DNA of 24,026 bases from Rubrimonas sp036788415 (lineage in GTDB: Bacteria > Pseudomonadota > Alphaproteobacteria > Rhodobacterales > Rhodobacteraceae). Location: NCBI RefSeq assembly GCF_036788415.1, contig NZ_DAIQNN010000050.1, positions 1-24,026 of the forward strand, given 5' to 3'. This document shows positions 14,999 through 22,523 of this stretch, one piece after another (within the stretch, counting starts at the first letter, position 1; each line of letters starts with the position of its first letter). Under the pieces are notes generated by a model. It was not told the origin of the DNA, ran no database searches, and was given only the letters and a program-made list of their open reading frames with translations. The translations under genes were made by a program, and so were the position numbers.

Positions 14999-15451
14999 TC
15001 AGATGAGCGACGGCGTCCGGCGGCGCCAGGCGTCGAATTCGGGGCCGAAGCGGTCGGCGAGCACGGCCTGCTCGGGCAGCGCGAAACGGCGAATCAGCAG
15101 CGCCGCATAGAGGGGGACGAAGACCAGCCCCGTAAGTTCAGGTCTGAGCAGCGCGAAGCCGATCAGGCACAGGATCAGTCCGCGATAGATCGGGTTGCGG
15201 CTGATGCGGTAGGGGCCGGCGGTGATCAGCACGCGCGGCGTATGGCGCGGCTCGATCGGCGTGCGCAGCGTGAGAAAAAAGACCGCCGCCCAGCCGGCGA
15301 GCCCGAGCCCAGCCGCCATCGCCGCCCAGCCGAGCGCCTCGACCCACCCCGGCGCCGTCAGGATCGACACCGCGCGCGACCACCCTTCGATCAGCGCGGC
15401 GAAGAGCGCGAACCACACGGGCGGCAGATCGACATGGCGGAGCAGGCGCAT
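14999..15451 (-). CDS. ICMT/PEMT-like membrane methyltransferase family protein
   Basis: A 150-residue integral membrane protein of the isoprenylcysteine / phospholipid methyltransferase family. The start is ATG 15451, because GGAGGT lies 3 bases upstream on the - strand; the frame is open further upstream but without support. About four hydrophobic segments are visible. The S-adenosylmethionine-binding signature is near the C-terminus: TAGPYRISRNPIYRGLIL, then the LPEQAVLADRFGPEFDAWRRR tail with the conserved acidic pair replaced by EQ. The bacterial substrate is unknown for most relatives. It stands alone on the - strand, diverging from the DUF2794 gene. Confidence 0.85.
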   Translation of the reverse strand: MRLLRHVDLPPVWFALFAALIEGWSRAVSILTAPGWVEALGWAAMAAGLGLAGWAAVFFLTLRTPIEPRHTPRVLITAGPYRISRNPIYRGLILCLIGFALLRPELTGLVFVPLYAALLIRRFALPEQAVLADRFGPEFDAWRRRTPSLI

Positions 15452-15464
15452 CGGACCTCCGGAA

Positions 15465-15476
15465 ACGCTTAAGCGT
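15465..15476. repeat. 12-bp perfect palindrome ACGCTTAAGCGT
   Basis: A perfect palindrome 13 bases upstream of the membrane methyltransferase start, in the 107-bp divergent region with the DUF2794 gene. It could be an operator, but 12-bp palindromes occur by chance several times in a window of this size. Confidence 0.3.
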
Positions 15477-15558
15477 GACATAGCGCGCCGCCGCCGCGCC
15501 GTCATCCGCCGCGCGACGCCGCTTGCCCTCGCGGCGTCGCCGCGGCTAGCATCGCCGG

Positions 15559-15903
15559 ATGACATTCATGTCTTTCTCGCCCCGCGACGGCGCGCCGCTG
15601 GAGTGCGTGAGCTTCCATCGGCTCGAACTCTCCGCGATCCTCGCCGTCTATGGGCGGATGGTGGCGGCGGGCGAGTGGCGCGATTACGCCATCGACAGCC
15701 TGCGCGACGCGGCGGTGTTCTCGGTCTTCCGCCGCGCCGCCGAGCACCCGATCTACCGCATCGAGAAGCGCCCGCGGCTCGCCCAACGCCAGGGCGCCTA
15801 TTCGGTGATCGGCATGGACGGGCGGATCCTGAAACGCGGGCGCGAGTTGACGGCGGTGATGCGGGTGTTCGACGCCAAGCTGATCCGGGTGGTCGAGGCG
15901 TAA
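15559..15903 (+). CDS. DUF2794 domain-containing protein
   Basis: A 114-residue cytoplasmic protein of unknown function, matching DUF2794, a family typical of alphaproteobacteria. Diagnostic stretches are SFHRLELSAILAVYGRMVA with AGEWRDYAID, AVFSVFRRAAEHPIYRIEKR, and the C-terminal LKRGRELTAVMRVFDAKLIRVVEA. No signal peptide, membrane segment or catalytic motif is visible. ATG 15559 fits the family length; ATG 15568 is an in-frame alternative. It precedes the patatin gene by 64 bases. Confidence 0.88.
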   Translation: MTFMSFSPRDGAPLECVSFHRLELSAILAVYGRMVAAGEWRDYAIDSLRDAAVFSVFRRAAEHPIYRIEKRPRLAQRQGAYSVIGMDGRILKRGRELTAVMRVFDAKLIRVVEA

Positions 15904-15967
15904 CGCAGGCCGCCCTGGGCCGAAGCCGTGATACTCTGCGACGTATTTTTCGGCAGAAGGCCCGCCC

Positions 15968-17065
15968 ATGACCGTTCCGACGAGCGCCCCCCCGAGCACG
16001 CCGAAGCCCGCGCCGAAATCCGCCCGCAAGCCAGTCCCGAAATCGGCTGCGCGCCGCAAGCAGATCAACCTCGCGCTGCAGGGCGGCGGGTCGCATGGCG
16101 CGTTCACCTGGGGCGTTCTGGACCGGCTCCTGGAAGACGATCGGCTGCAGATCGTCGCGATCAGCGGAACCTCGGCCGGCGCGATGAACGCGGTGGTGAC
16201 GGCGCAGGGGATGCAAGCGGACGGGCCGGCGGGGGCGCGCGCGGCGCTGGCCGGGTTCTGGCGGCAGGTGGCGCGCGCCGCGGCGTTCAGCCCGATCCGG
16301 CGCAGCCCGCTCGCCGTGCTGACCGGCGACTGGAAGCTCGACGACAGCGTCGGCTATCTCGCCGCCGACCTGCTGGGCCGTCTCGCCTCGCCCTACGACC
16401 TCAATCCGCTCGGCGCCAATCCGCTGCGCGACCTGCTGCTCGCCACGGTGGATTTCGACAGGGTGCGCGCCTGCCGCAGCGTCTCGCTCCACATCTCGGC
16501 GACCGATGTCGAGACCGGTCGCGGGCGCGTCTTCCATTCCGACGAGGTCACCCTCGACGTGGTGCTCGCCTCGGCCTGCCTGCCGTCGCTGTTTCACGCC
16601 GTCGAGATCGAGGGGCGGCATTACTGGGACGGCGGCTTCATGGGCAATCCGGTGATCTGGCCGTTCTACGAAAGCTCGCCCTCCGACGACGTGGTGATCG
16701 TGCAGATCAACCCGGTGGTGCGCGAGGGCGTGCCGCGCAGCGCGCGCGAGATCGCCGACCGTGTCAACGAGATCACCTTCAACGGCGCGCTGCTGAAGGA
16801 GCTGCGCGCCATCGACTTCGTGAAGCGGCTGATCGCGCAGGGCCGGCTGAGCGCCGACGAGTACCGCGACGTCCGCCTGCACATGATCGAGGCGCGCAAG
16901 CAGCTCCGCCCGCTCGGCGCCTCCTCCAAGCTCAACGCGGAATGGCCGTTCCTGAAGCATCTCTTCGGGATCGGGCGAGACGCGGCGGAGAAATGGCTCG
17001 CCGCGCATTTCGACGATCTCGGGGCGCGGCAGTCGCTCGACGTGCGGGGCATGCTCGGCGGCTGA
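15968..17065 (+). CDS. Patatin-like phospholipase family protein
   Basis: A 365-residue acyl hydrolase with a Ser-Asp dyad. The oxyanion-hole motif is LQGGGSHGAF (residues 37-46), the nucleophile elbow is GTSAG with Ser69, and the catalytic Asp221 lies in YWDGGFMGNP. The first 31 residues are rich in Pro, Lys and Ala (PKPAPKSARKPVPKSAARRK), a basic disordered leader rather than a signal peptide. The sequence after Asp221, VIVQINPVVREGVPRSAREIADRVNEI, is typical of the bacterial patatin subgroup found in alphaproteobacteria. It probably acts on phospholipids or other acyl esters at the cytoplasmic membrane face. Substrate is unknown. No operon partner is clear. Confidence 0.92.
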   Translation: MTVPTSAPPSTPKPAPKSARKPVPKSAARRKQINLALQGGGSHGAFTWGVLDRLLEDDRLQIVAISGTSAGAMNAVVTAQGMQADGPAGARAALAGFWRQVARAAAFSPIRRSPLAVLTGDWKLDDSVGYLAADLLGRLASPYDLNPLGANPLRDLLLATVDFDRVRACRSVSLHISATDVETGRGRVFHSDEVTLDVVLASACLPSLFHAVEIEGRHYWDGGFMGNPVIWPFYESSPSDDVVIVQINPVVREGVPRSAREIADRVNEITFNGALLKELRAIDFVKRLIAQGRLSADEYRDVRLHMIEARKQLRPLGASSKLNAEWPFLKHLFGIGRDAAEKWLAAHFDDLGARQSLDVRGMLGG

Positions 17066-17146
17066 GCCCGGAGCGGCGATCGGCGCGGCGATTGGCGCGG
17101 CGCTCGCCGCGATGCTATCGTCGCGCCGCAGACAGGGAGCCGCCGC

Positions 17147-18361
17147 ATGAACATCGCCTCCGCGCCCGCGCAGACCGCCGCCAAGCCGGTCTTCGACTGG
17201 ACAGACCCGTTCCGCCTCGAGGACCAGCTCTCCGAGGACGAGCGCATGATCCGCGACGCCGCGCGCGACTATGCGCAAGGCCATCTGCAGCCCCGCGTGG
17301 TCGAGGCCTATCGCGAGGAGAAGACCGACCCCGCGATCTTCGCCGAGATGGGCGAACGCGGTCTGCTCGGCGTCACCATCCCCGAGGCGTTCGGCGGCGC
17401 CGGCGCGTCCTATGTCGCCTACGGGCTGGTCGCGCGCGAGATCGAGCGGGTGGATTCGGGCTATCGCTCGATGATGAGCGTGCAGTCCTCGCTGGTGATG
17501 CACCCGATCCACGCCTACGGAACCGACGCCCAGCGCGAGAGATATCTGCCGAAACTCGCCCGCGGCGAATGGATCGGCTGTTTCGGGCTGACCGAGCCCG
17601 ACGCCGGCTCCGACCCCGGCGCGATGAAGACCCGCGCCGCGAAGATCGACGGCGGCTATCGCCTGACCGGCGCCAAGACCTGGATCTCCAACAGCCCGAT
17701 CGCCGACGTGTTCGTGGTCTGGGCGAAGTCCGACGCGCATGGCGGCGCGATCCGGGGCTTCGTTCTGGAGAAAGGGATGAAAGGGCTCTCGGCGCCGAAG
17801 ATCGGCGGCAAGCTCAGCTTGCGCGCCTCGATCACCGGCGAGATCGTCATGGAGGGCGTCGAGGTCGCCGAGGCGGCGCTGCTGCCCGGCGTCGAGGGGC
17901 TCAAGGGTCCGTTCGGCTGCCTCAACCGCGCGCGCTACGGCATCGCATGGGGGGTGATGGGCGCGGCCGAGTTCTGTTGGCATGCAGCCCGGGGCTACGG
18001 GCTCGAACGCAAGCAGTTCGGCCGTCCGCTGGCGCAGACGCAACTCTTCCAGAGGAAGCTCGCCGACATGCAGACCGAGATCGCGCTGGGGCTGCAGGGC
18101 TGCCTTCAGGTCGGGCGGCTGTTCGACGCGGGGCGGCTGGCGCCCGAGGCGATCTCGCTCGTCAAGCGCAACAATTGCGGCAAGGCCTTGGACATCGCGC
18201 GGATGGCGCGCGACATGCACGGCGGCAACGGCATCCAGGAGGACTACCATGTGTTCAGGCACATGGCGAACCTCGAGACGGTCAACACCTATGAGGGCGC
18301 GCATGACGTCCATGCGCTGATTCTGGGGCGGGCTCAGACGGGGCTTCAGGCGTTCTTCTGA
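17147..18361 (+). CDS. gcdH: Glutaryl-CoA dehydrogenase
   Basis: A 404-residue FAD-dependent acyl-CoA dehydrogenase. The sequence follows GCDH closely rather than general acyl-CoA dehydrogenases: FDWTDPFRLEDQLSEDERMI at the N-terminus, YRSMMSVQSSLVMHPI, GCFGLTEPDAGSDP (FAD/substrate loop), GAKTWISNSPIADVFVVWAK, and the C-terminus NTYEGAHDVHALILGRAQTG containing the catalytic base Glu383. It oxidises and decarboxylates glutaryl-CoA to crotonyl-CoA in lysine, tryptophan or benzoate breakdown. ATG 17147 follows a GGGAG ribosome site. The 81-base leader carries three imperfect GGCG(A/C)T(C/T)GG-type repeats of unclear meaning. Confidence 0.93.
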   Translation: MNIASAPAQTAAKPVFDWTDPFRLEDQLSEDERMIRDAARDYAQGHLQPRVVEAYREEKTDPAIFAEMGERGLLGVTIPEAFGGAGASYVAYGLVAREIERVDSGYRSMMSVQSSLVMHPIHAYGTDAQRERYLPKLARGEWIGCFGLTEPDAGSDPGAMKTRAAKIDGGYRLTGAKTWISNSPIADVFVVWAKSDAHGGAIRGFVLEKGMKGLSAPKIGGKLSLRASITGEIVMEGVEVAEAALLPGVEGLKGPFGCLNRARYGIAWGVMGAAEFCWHAARGYGLERKQFGRPLAQTQLFQRKLADMQTEIALGLQGCLQVGRLFDAGRLAPEAISLVKRNNCGKALDIARMARDMHGGNGIQEDYHVFRHMANLETVNTYEGAHDVHALILGRAQTGLQAFF

Positions 18362-18390
18362 ACGGCGCGCGCCGAAGAGACGCGCGCGCG

Positions 18391-18630
18391 GTGGATGAGC
18401 GGGCGGTCGAGGCGGCGATCCTGAGCGCCGTGGCGGCGCGCGGCGCCGGCAAGTCGGTCTGCCCGTCGGAAGTGGCGCGCGCGCTGGCCGCCGACTGGCG
18501 CCCGCTGATGCCGGAGGTTCGCGCCGCGGCGGCGCGGCTGGCGGCGCGCGGGGCGCTCCGCGTGACGCGCAAGGGCGTGGACGTGGATCCGCTCGCCCCC
18601 GGCGGGACGATCCGGCTGAGCGCAGTGTGA
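18391..18630 (+). CDS. DUF3253 domain-containing protein
   Basis: A 79-residue protein starting at GTG 18391. It matches DUF3253, a small winged-helix-like family: AILSAVAARGAGKSVCPSEV followed by ARALAADWRPLMPEVRAAAA and RVTRKGVDVDPLAPGGTIRL. The pattern suggests a helix-turn-helix nucleic-acid-binding fold, but no function is established. It lies 29 bases after gcdH, possibly co-transcribed, and converges on mmcB. An alternative start was not found. Confidence 0.82.
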   Translation: MDERAVEAAILSAVAARGAGKSVCPSEVARALAADWRPLMPEVRAAAARLAARGALRVTRKGVDVDPLAPGGTIRLSAV

Positions 18631-18655
18631 TCCTGGGGGCGCAGACCGCCCGCGC

Positions 18656-19099
18656 TCACCCCGGCCCGGCCTGCGGGTCGAGGACGCGCAACAGGCGTTC
18701 GGCGGCGGTGCGCGCGACGCGCAGGGCCAGCGCGCGGCGGCGCGCGGCGGCCAGCCGGCGCGGCGCGGCGGGACGCAGGATCTCGCCGCCCCACGCGTCG
18801 GCGATCATCACCCCCTCGTCGGGCGGAAGGAATTCGACGGGAAACGAAGCGTCGACGGCGAAATAGAAGGCGTCGCACCAGTCGAGATAGCCGCGCCATT
18901 TCGCGTCCGCGCGGAAATCGGCGAGGCAGGACTTGCACTCGACCGCGATCACCGCCCCGTCGCGGGCGAGCGCGAGGACGTCGACGCGCAACCCCGGCGC
19001 CGGGGCGAATTCGGTCAACGGGGCCGCGCCCTGCGCCAGCAGCATCCGGCACACCCCGCGTGCGAGCGCAGGGCCGGGACGGTCGGGCGGGAGGGTCAT
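18656..19099 (-). CDS. mmcB: MmcB family DNA repair protein (PD-(D/E)XK-like)
   Basis: A 147-residue protein. The start is ATG 19099, with GGAGAG upstream on the - strand. The core RVDVLALARDGAVIAVECKS carries the D...ExK pattern of PD-(D/E)XK nucleases, followed by LADFRADAKWRGYLDWCDAFYFAVD, which is diagnostic of MmcB (formerly DUF1052). MmcB was named in Caulobacter as a DNA-damage-induced gene acting with error-prone repair. I saw no LexA box in the short gap upstream, so here it may be expressed as the last gene of the rsfS-rlmH unit. Confidence 0.9.
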   Translation of the reverse strand: MTLPPDRPGPALARGVCRMLLAQGAAPLTEFAPAPGLRVDVLALARDGAVIAVECKSCLADFRADAKWRGYLDWCDAFYFAVDASFPVEFLPPDEGVMIADAWGGEILRPAAPRRLAAARRRALALRVARTAAERLLRVLDPQAGPG

Positions 19100-19124
19100 C
19101 GCGCGCTCTCCGGGCGGGGCGAAT

Positions 19125-19592
19125 TCAGGCCCGATGATAGGGCCCGCCGCCGAGAATCGTCGCGGCGCGGTAGAGCTGTTCGGCGAGCATCGCGCGCGCC
19201 AGCATGTGCGGCCAAACCATCGGCCCGAAGGACAGCAGCAGATCGGCGCGGTCGCGCAGGCCGGCGCCATGGCCGTCGGCCCCGCCGATCGCGAAGCCGA
19301 GATCGCGCGCGCCCTCGTCGCGAAAGGCGGCGAGCCGCCGCGCGAAGCCGGGGCTGTCGAGAGCCGCGCCGCGTTCGTCGAGCGCCACGAGGGGGCCGTC
19401 CGGGGCCTTGTCGAGCAGCAGCGCCGCTTCCGCGTCGGCGCCGCGCCCGCGCCGGTCCTCGACTTCGATCATGCGCGCGGGGCCAAGCCCGAGAGCCCGG
19501 CCCGCCGCATCGAAGCGGCCGAGCCAGTCCGCGGTCAGCAGCGCCTCTGGGCCGGCCTTGAGGCGGCCGACCGCGAGGATCGTCACGCGCAC
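19125..19592 (-). CDS. rlmH: 23S rRNA (pseudouridine1915-N3)-methyltransferase
   Basis: A 155-residue SPOUT methyltransferase that modifies pseudouridine 1915 in helix 69 of 23S rRNA on assembled 70S ribosomes. Start MRVTILAVGRLKAGPE and the C-terminal knot LSFGPMVWPHMLARAMLAEQ followed by LYRAATILGGGPYHRA are diagnostic. The SAM-binding glycine stretch FAIGGADGHG sits before it. It follows rsfS by 28 bases, the standard gene order. Confidence 0.96.
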   Translation of the reverse strand: MRVTILAVGRLKAGPEALLTADWLGRFDAAGRALGLGPARMIEVEDRRGRGADAEAALLLDKAPDGPLVALDERGAALDSPGFARRLAAFRDEGARDLGFAIGGADGHGAGLRDRADLLLSFGPMVWPHMLARAMLAEQLYRAATILGGGPYHRA

Positions 19593-19620
19593 GCCGCGCG
19601 CGCCTTTAGAGTCGCCCGGA

Positions 19621-20064
19621 TCAGGCCGATGCGGCGGCGCGGGCGCGGATGTCGGCGGGCTCCATCCACATCTTCTCGATCTGGTAGAAGGCGCGGACTT
19701 CGGGCCGGAAGATGTGCGCGATCACGTCGCCGCAATCGATCAGCACCCAGTCGCCGGCTTCCTTGCCCTCGACGCGGGGCGCGCGACCGGTGCGCGCCTT
19801 CACGCGCTCGGAGAGCTTTTCCGCGATCGCCGTCACCTGCCGCGCCGAGCGCCCCGAGGCGATCACCATGTGATCGGCCAGAGACGACTTGCCGCGCAGA
19901 TCGACTGCGACCACGTCCTCCGCCTTGTCGTCGTCGAGGGATGAGAGCACGAGGGACAGCATCTCGTCGCTCTCGGAGAGGGATCGAGCGGCCGCAGCCT
20001 GCTCCATCCGGCGGGCGCGCGCGGCGCCCATGTCGAGCCGTTCGTTCAGAACGTCATCTCCCAT
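19621..20064 (-). CDS. rsfS: Ribosome silencing factor
   Basis: A 147-residue RsfS/Iojap protein that binds uL14 and blocks subunit joining when nutrients are scarce. The family core is SSLDDDKAEDVVAVDLRGKS, MVIASGRSARQVTAIAEKL, and VEGKEAGDWVLIDCGDVIAH followed by IFRPEVRAFYQIEKMW. The core begins near residue 35, so the true start could be ATG 20064 or an internal ATG (20031, 20007 or 19965). No strong ribosome site decides between them. It heads the - strand unit rsfS-rlmH-mmcB and diverges from the amidoligase gene. Confidence 0.94.
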   Translation of the reverse strand: MGDDVLNERLDMGAARARRMEQAAAARSLSESDEMLSLVLSSLDDDKAEDVVAVDLRGKSSLADHMVIASGRSARQVTAIAEKLSERVKARTGRAPRVEGKEAGDWVLIDCGDVIAHIFRPEVRAFYQIEKMWMEPADIRARAAASA

Positions 20065-20092
20065 CGCTGCGGCCGCCGGACCTGTTCCGGGG

Positions 20093-20120
20093 GCGTCAGA
20101 CGCTGATAAGAATAGCGTCT
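20093..20120. promoter_or_regulatory. Overlapping inverted repeats in the rsfS/amidoligase divergent region
   Basis: AGACGCT, 9 AT-rich bases, then AGCGTCT form a perfect 7-bp inverted repeat (20098-20120). A further GCGTC at 20093-20097 can pair with the same GACGC, giving three alternating half-sites. The AT-rich centre GATAAGAAT may hold -10 elements of one or both divergent promoters. No known regulator is recognised. Confidence 0.4.
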
Positions 20121-20157
20121 CCGCGCCCGAATCTCAATCGCCGAAGGCGTGCCGGCC

Positions 20158-21123
20158 ATGACCCACCCAAGCAGCGAAGGCTGGATCGCCCCGCCGCGCC
20201 CCGACAGGGCCGACGGCGCCCGTCGCCGCGTCGGCGTCGAGATCGAGTTCTCCGGCCTCGACGTCGCCGCCGCCGCAAAGGCGACGGCGCGTCGGCTCGG
20301 CGGGTCGGTTCGCGCGCTGAGCCCGCATCTGGCGATGGTGGAGGGAACCGAGTTCGGCGATTTCCGCGTCGAACTCGACATGCGGCTCGCCCATGCCGAA
20401 GTCGGCGGCGAGATCGAGCGGGCGCTGCGCGACCTCGCCGCGGACCTCGGCGCGACCGTCGTCCCGGTCGAGATCGTCTGCCCGCCGATCCCCTGGGACC
20501 GCGCCCATGCGCTCGACGATCTGCGCGCCGATCTGCATCGCATGGGCGCCGAGGGCACGCGCGACGCGCTGCTCTACGCCTTCGGCGCACAGCTCAACAT
20601 CGAACCGCCGAGCCTCGAGGCGGAGGACCTGCTCGCGCTGATGCGCGCCTTCGTCGTGCTGCGCGACTGGCTGCGCGCCGAAGTCCAGATCGACACGCTG
20701 CGCTGGCTGACGGTGTTCGCGTCGCCCTGGCCGACGCCCTTTTGCGCCCACATCCTGCGCCCCGGCTACGCGCCGAGCCGCGAGCGTCTGATCGACGACT
20801 ACCTGAAGTTCAACCCCACCCGCGACCGCGAGCTCGACTTGCTGCCGATCTTCGCCGCGCTCGACGAGCGCCGCGTCCGCGCCGCCTTGCCGGATGAGAA
20901 GATCCGCCCGCGCCCCGCCTGGCATTACCGCCTGCCCAATTCCGAAGTGAACGCCTGGGACTGGTCGATCGGGCTGGAATGGGCGCGCTGGGTGCGGATC
21001 GAGCGGCTCGCGGCCAACGCGGATTTCCTGGAGGCCGCCTGCGGAGAATGGCGGACCAACCTCGCGCGCACGTTCCCACATGACTGGGAGACGCGCTCGA
21101 CCGAGATCGCGCGCGCCTTGTGA
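20158..21123 (+). CDS. Amidoligase family protein
   Basis: A 321-residue protein (ATG 20158; GTG 20149 would add 3 residues) of the GCS/glutamine-synthetase-like amidoligase family, predicted to form amide bonds between carboxylates and amines with ATP. Visible marks are RVGVEIEFSGLD (residues 25-36, acidic metal ligands), FRVELDMRLAHAEVGGEIE, VPVEIVCPPIPWD, YAFGAQLNIEPPSLEAEDLL and QIDTLRWLTVFASPWPTPFC. The C-terminal part, HYRLPNSEVNAWDWSIGLEW, is also conserved in these proteins. The next gene, 10 bases on, encodes a class I glutamine amidotransferase, a pairing known for this family. The substrate is unknown; cell-envelope or peptide modification has been proposed for relatives. Confidence 0.87.
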   Translation: MTHPSSEGWIAPPRPDRADGARRRVGVEIEFSGLDVAAAAKATARRLGGSVRALSPHLAMVEGTEFGDFRVELDMRLAHAEVGGEIERALRDLAADLGATVVPVEIVCPPIPWDRAHALDDLRADLHRMGAEGTRDALLYAFGAQLNIEPPSLEAEDLLALMRAFVVLRDWLRAEVQIDTLRWLTVFASPWPTPFCAHILRPGYAPSRERLIDDYLKFNPTRDRELDLLPIFAALDERRVRAALPDEKIRPRPAWHYRLPNSEVNAWDWSIGLEWARWVRIERLAANADFLEAACGEWRTNLARTFPHDWETRSTEIARAL

Positions 21124-21133
21124 GCGGGCGCGG

Positions 21134-21811
21134 ATGATCTCGCCGCTGATCGGCGTGACCGGGCCCGCGGGCCGCGGCTGGGCGCTCTGGACGGCCGCCG
21201 CGCTGTCGCTGTGGCTGCAGGGCGCGCGGGCCCGGCGCGTGACGCCGCCTTTCACCCCGGGCGAGCTCGACGGGCTCGACGGGCTGCTGATCGGCGGCGG
21301 CGACGACATCGGCGCGGAGTTCTCCGGCGCCGAGCTGCGCCCCGACGTGCGCATCGACCCCGCCCGCGACGCGCTGGAGCTGGCCGCGCTAGAACGCTTC
21401 TGGCCCGAGGGCAAGCCCGTCCTCGGCATCTGCCGCGGGGCGCAGATGCTCAACGTGTTCCGCGGCGGCACGCTGCACAGCGACGTGCGCGTCGCCTACG
21501 ACCTGCGCCGCCAGCCCCGCACGCCGCTTCCGCTCAAGACCGTGTCGGTGGCGCAGGGCTCGCGCCTCGCCGCGATCCTGAACGGCGACGCGACGATCAA
21601 GGTGAACTCGCTGCACATGCAGTCGGTGGACCGGCTTGGCGAGGGGATGCGCGTCGCCGCGCGCGACCGTCACGGCATGGTGCAGGCCGTCGAGGCAGAA
21701 GGCGGCCCGTTCCGCGTCGGCGTGCAGTGGCACCCGGAGCTTCTGCCCTATCGCCGCCCGCACCGCCGCCTGTTCCGCGCCTTCGTCGAGGCCGCGCGCG
21801 CGGTGCGCTGA
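21134..21811 (+). CDS. Class I glutamine amidotransferase / gamma-glutamyl hydrolase family protein (PuuD-like)
   Basis: A 225-residue hydrolase of the Peptidase_C26 family. The oxyanion glycines are in LIGGGDDIG, the nucleophile cysteine is in GICRGAQMLNVFRGGTLH, and the His-Glu pair is in GVQWHPELL. VNSLHMQSVDRLGEGM is the usual PuuD-like segment. It would hydrolyse gamma-glutamyl bonds or supply ammonia. Placement 10 bases behind an amidoligase gene suggests the pair builds and trims an amide-linked product. ATG 21134 is chosen because it gives the expected N-terminus (SPLIGVTGPAG); no strong ribosome site is seen. Confidence 0.9.
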   Translation: MISPLIGVTGPAGRGWALWTAAALSLWLQGARARRVTPPFTPGELDGLDGLLIGGGDDIGAEFSGAELRPDVRIDPARDALELAALERFWPEGKPVLGICRGAQMLNVFRGGTLHSDVRVAYDLRRQPRTPLPLKTVSVAQGSRLAAILNGDATIKVNSLHMQSVDRLGEGMRVAARDRHGMVQAVEAEGGPFRVGVQWHPELLPYRRPHRRLFRAFVEAARAVR

Positions 21812-21878
21812 GGCGCTCGCGCGCGCTCGCCCGCTGGGGTAGCCTTGCGAGGCAATCGACACAGGAGCCGCCGCGCCG

Positions 21879-22523
21879 ATGTTCCGCCGTTTCGCACTGG
21901 CGCTCGCCTGGGCGCTCGCCGCAAGCGCCGCGCAGGCCCATCCGCATGTCTTCATCGACGCGGAAGCCGGCTTCGTCTTCGACGCGGAGGGGCGGCTCGC
22001 CTCGGTCGAGATCGTCTGGCGTTACGACGCCTTCTCGTCGCTGTTCCTGCTCGAGGACATGGGCCTCGACCCCGACGGCGACGGGGCGCTGACCGAAGCC
22101 GAGCGGGCGGCGCTCGCCGCCGACCAGACCGACTGGCCCGAGACCTTCGCGGGCGACAGCTATCTGCGCATCGGCGGCGAGGCGGCGGCGCTGTCGCCCG
22201 CGCGCGACGGGTCGGCGGCGCTCGAGGACGGGCGCGTGGTCGTGCGCTTCCGCCGCGACCTCGCCGAACCGGCGCCGGCGCAGGGCTTGCAGGCGCGGCT
22301 GGAGCTCTACGACCCGAGCTATTTCTTCGCCTATGCGCTGACGGGCGAACCGGCGCTGCGCGACGCGCCTGCGGCGTGCGCGGCGCAGGCGCGTCGCTTC
22401 GACCCCGACGCGGCGGCCTCGGAGCTTCTGGCCTCGCTCGCGACGCTGGGGCGCGAGGAGACGCCCGAGGACCCGAATGTCGGCGCGGCCTTCGCCGACG
22501 CGGCGCTGCTGCGATGCGACTGA
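21879..22523 (+). CDS. DUF1007 family periplasmic protein
   Basis: A 214-residue exported protein. The signal peptide RFALALAWALAASAAQA is followed directly by HPHVFIDAEAGFVFD, the His-rich start typical of DUF1007 and probably metal-binding. An EF-hand-like loop DPDGDGALTEAE lies at about residues 65-76. SYFFAYALTGEP and the DPNVGAAFADAALLRCD C-terminus also fit. It overlaps the NicO-type transporter gene by 10 bases, the usual pairing, so it probably delivers or senses a divalent metal. The ATG follows an AGGAG ribosome site. Confidence 0.9.
   Translation: MFRRFALALAWALAASAAQAHPHVFIDAEAGFVFDAEGRLASVEIVWRYDAFSSLFLLEDMGLDPDGDGALTEAERAALAADQTDWPETFAGDSYLRIGGEAAALSPARDGSAALEDGRVVVRFRRDLAEPAPAQGLQARLELYDPSYFFAYALTGEPALRDAPAACAAQARRFDPDAAASELLASLATLGREETPEDPNVGAAFADAALLRCD

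Noticed and set aside
15928..15945. GATACT as a -10 promoter element before the patatin gene
   Set aside because: No matching -35 hexamer at a suitable distance, so it is not reported as a feature.
17076..17110. Three imperfect GGCGATCGGCGC-like repeats before gcdH
   Set aside because: Degenerate, GC-rich and short; expected low-complexity noise.
15566..18313. 915-codon open frame on the - strand opposite DUF2794, patatin and gcdH
   Set aside because: Same GC-bias artefact; it spans three well-supported + strand genes and intergenic spacers.
18637..18651. GGGCG-CAGAC-CGCCC hairpin between the DUF3253 gene and mmcB as a terminator
   Set aside because: Only a 5-bp stem and no T run; too weak in such GC-rich DNA.
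20134..21471. 445-codon - strand frame opposite the amidoligase gene
   Set aside because: No family features; the + strand frame has amidoligase and amidotransferase motifs.
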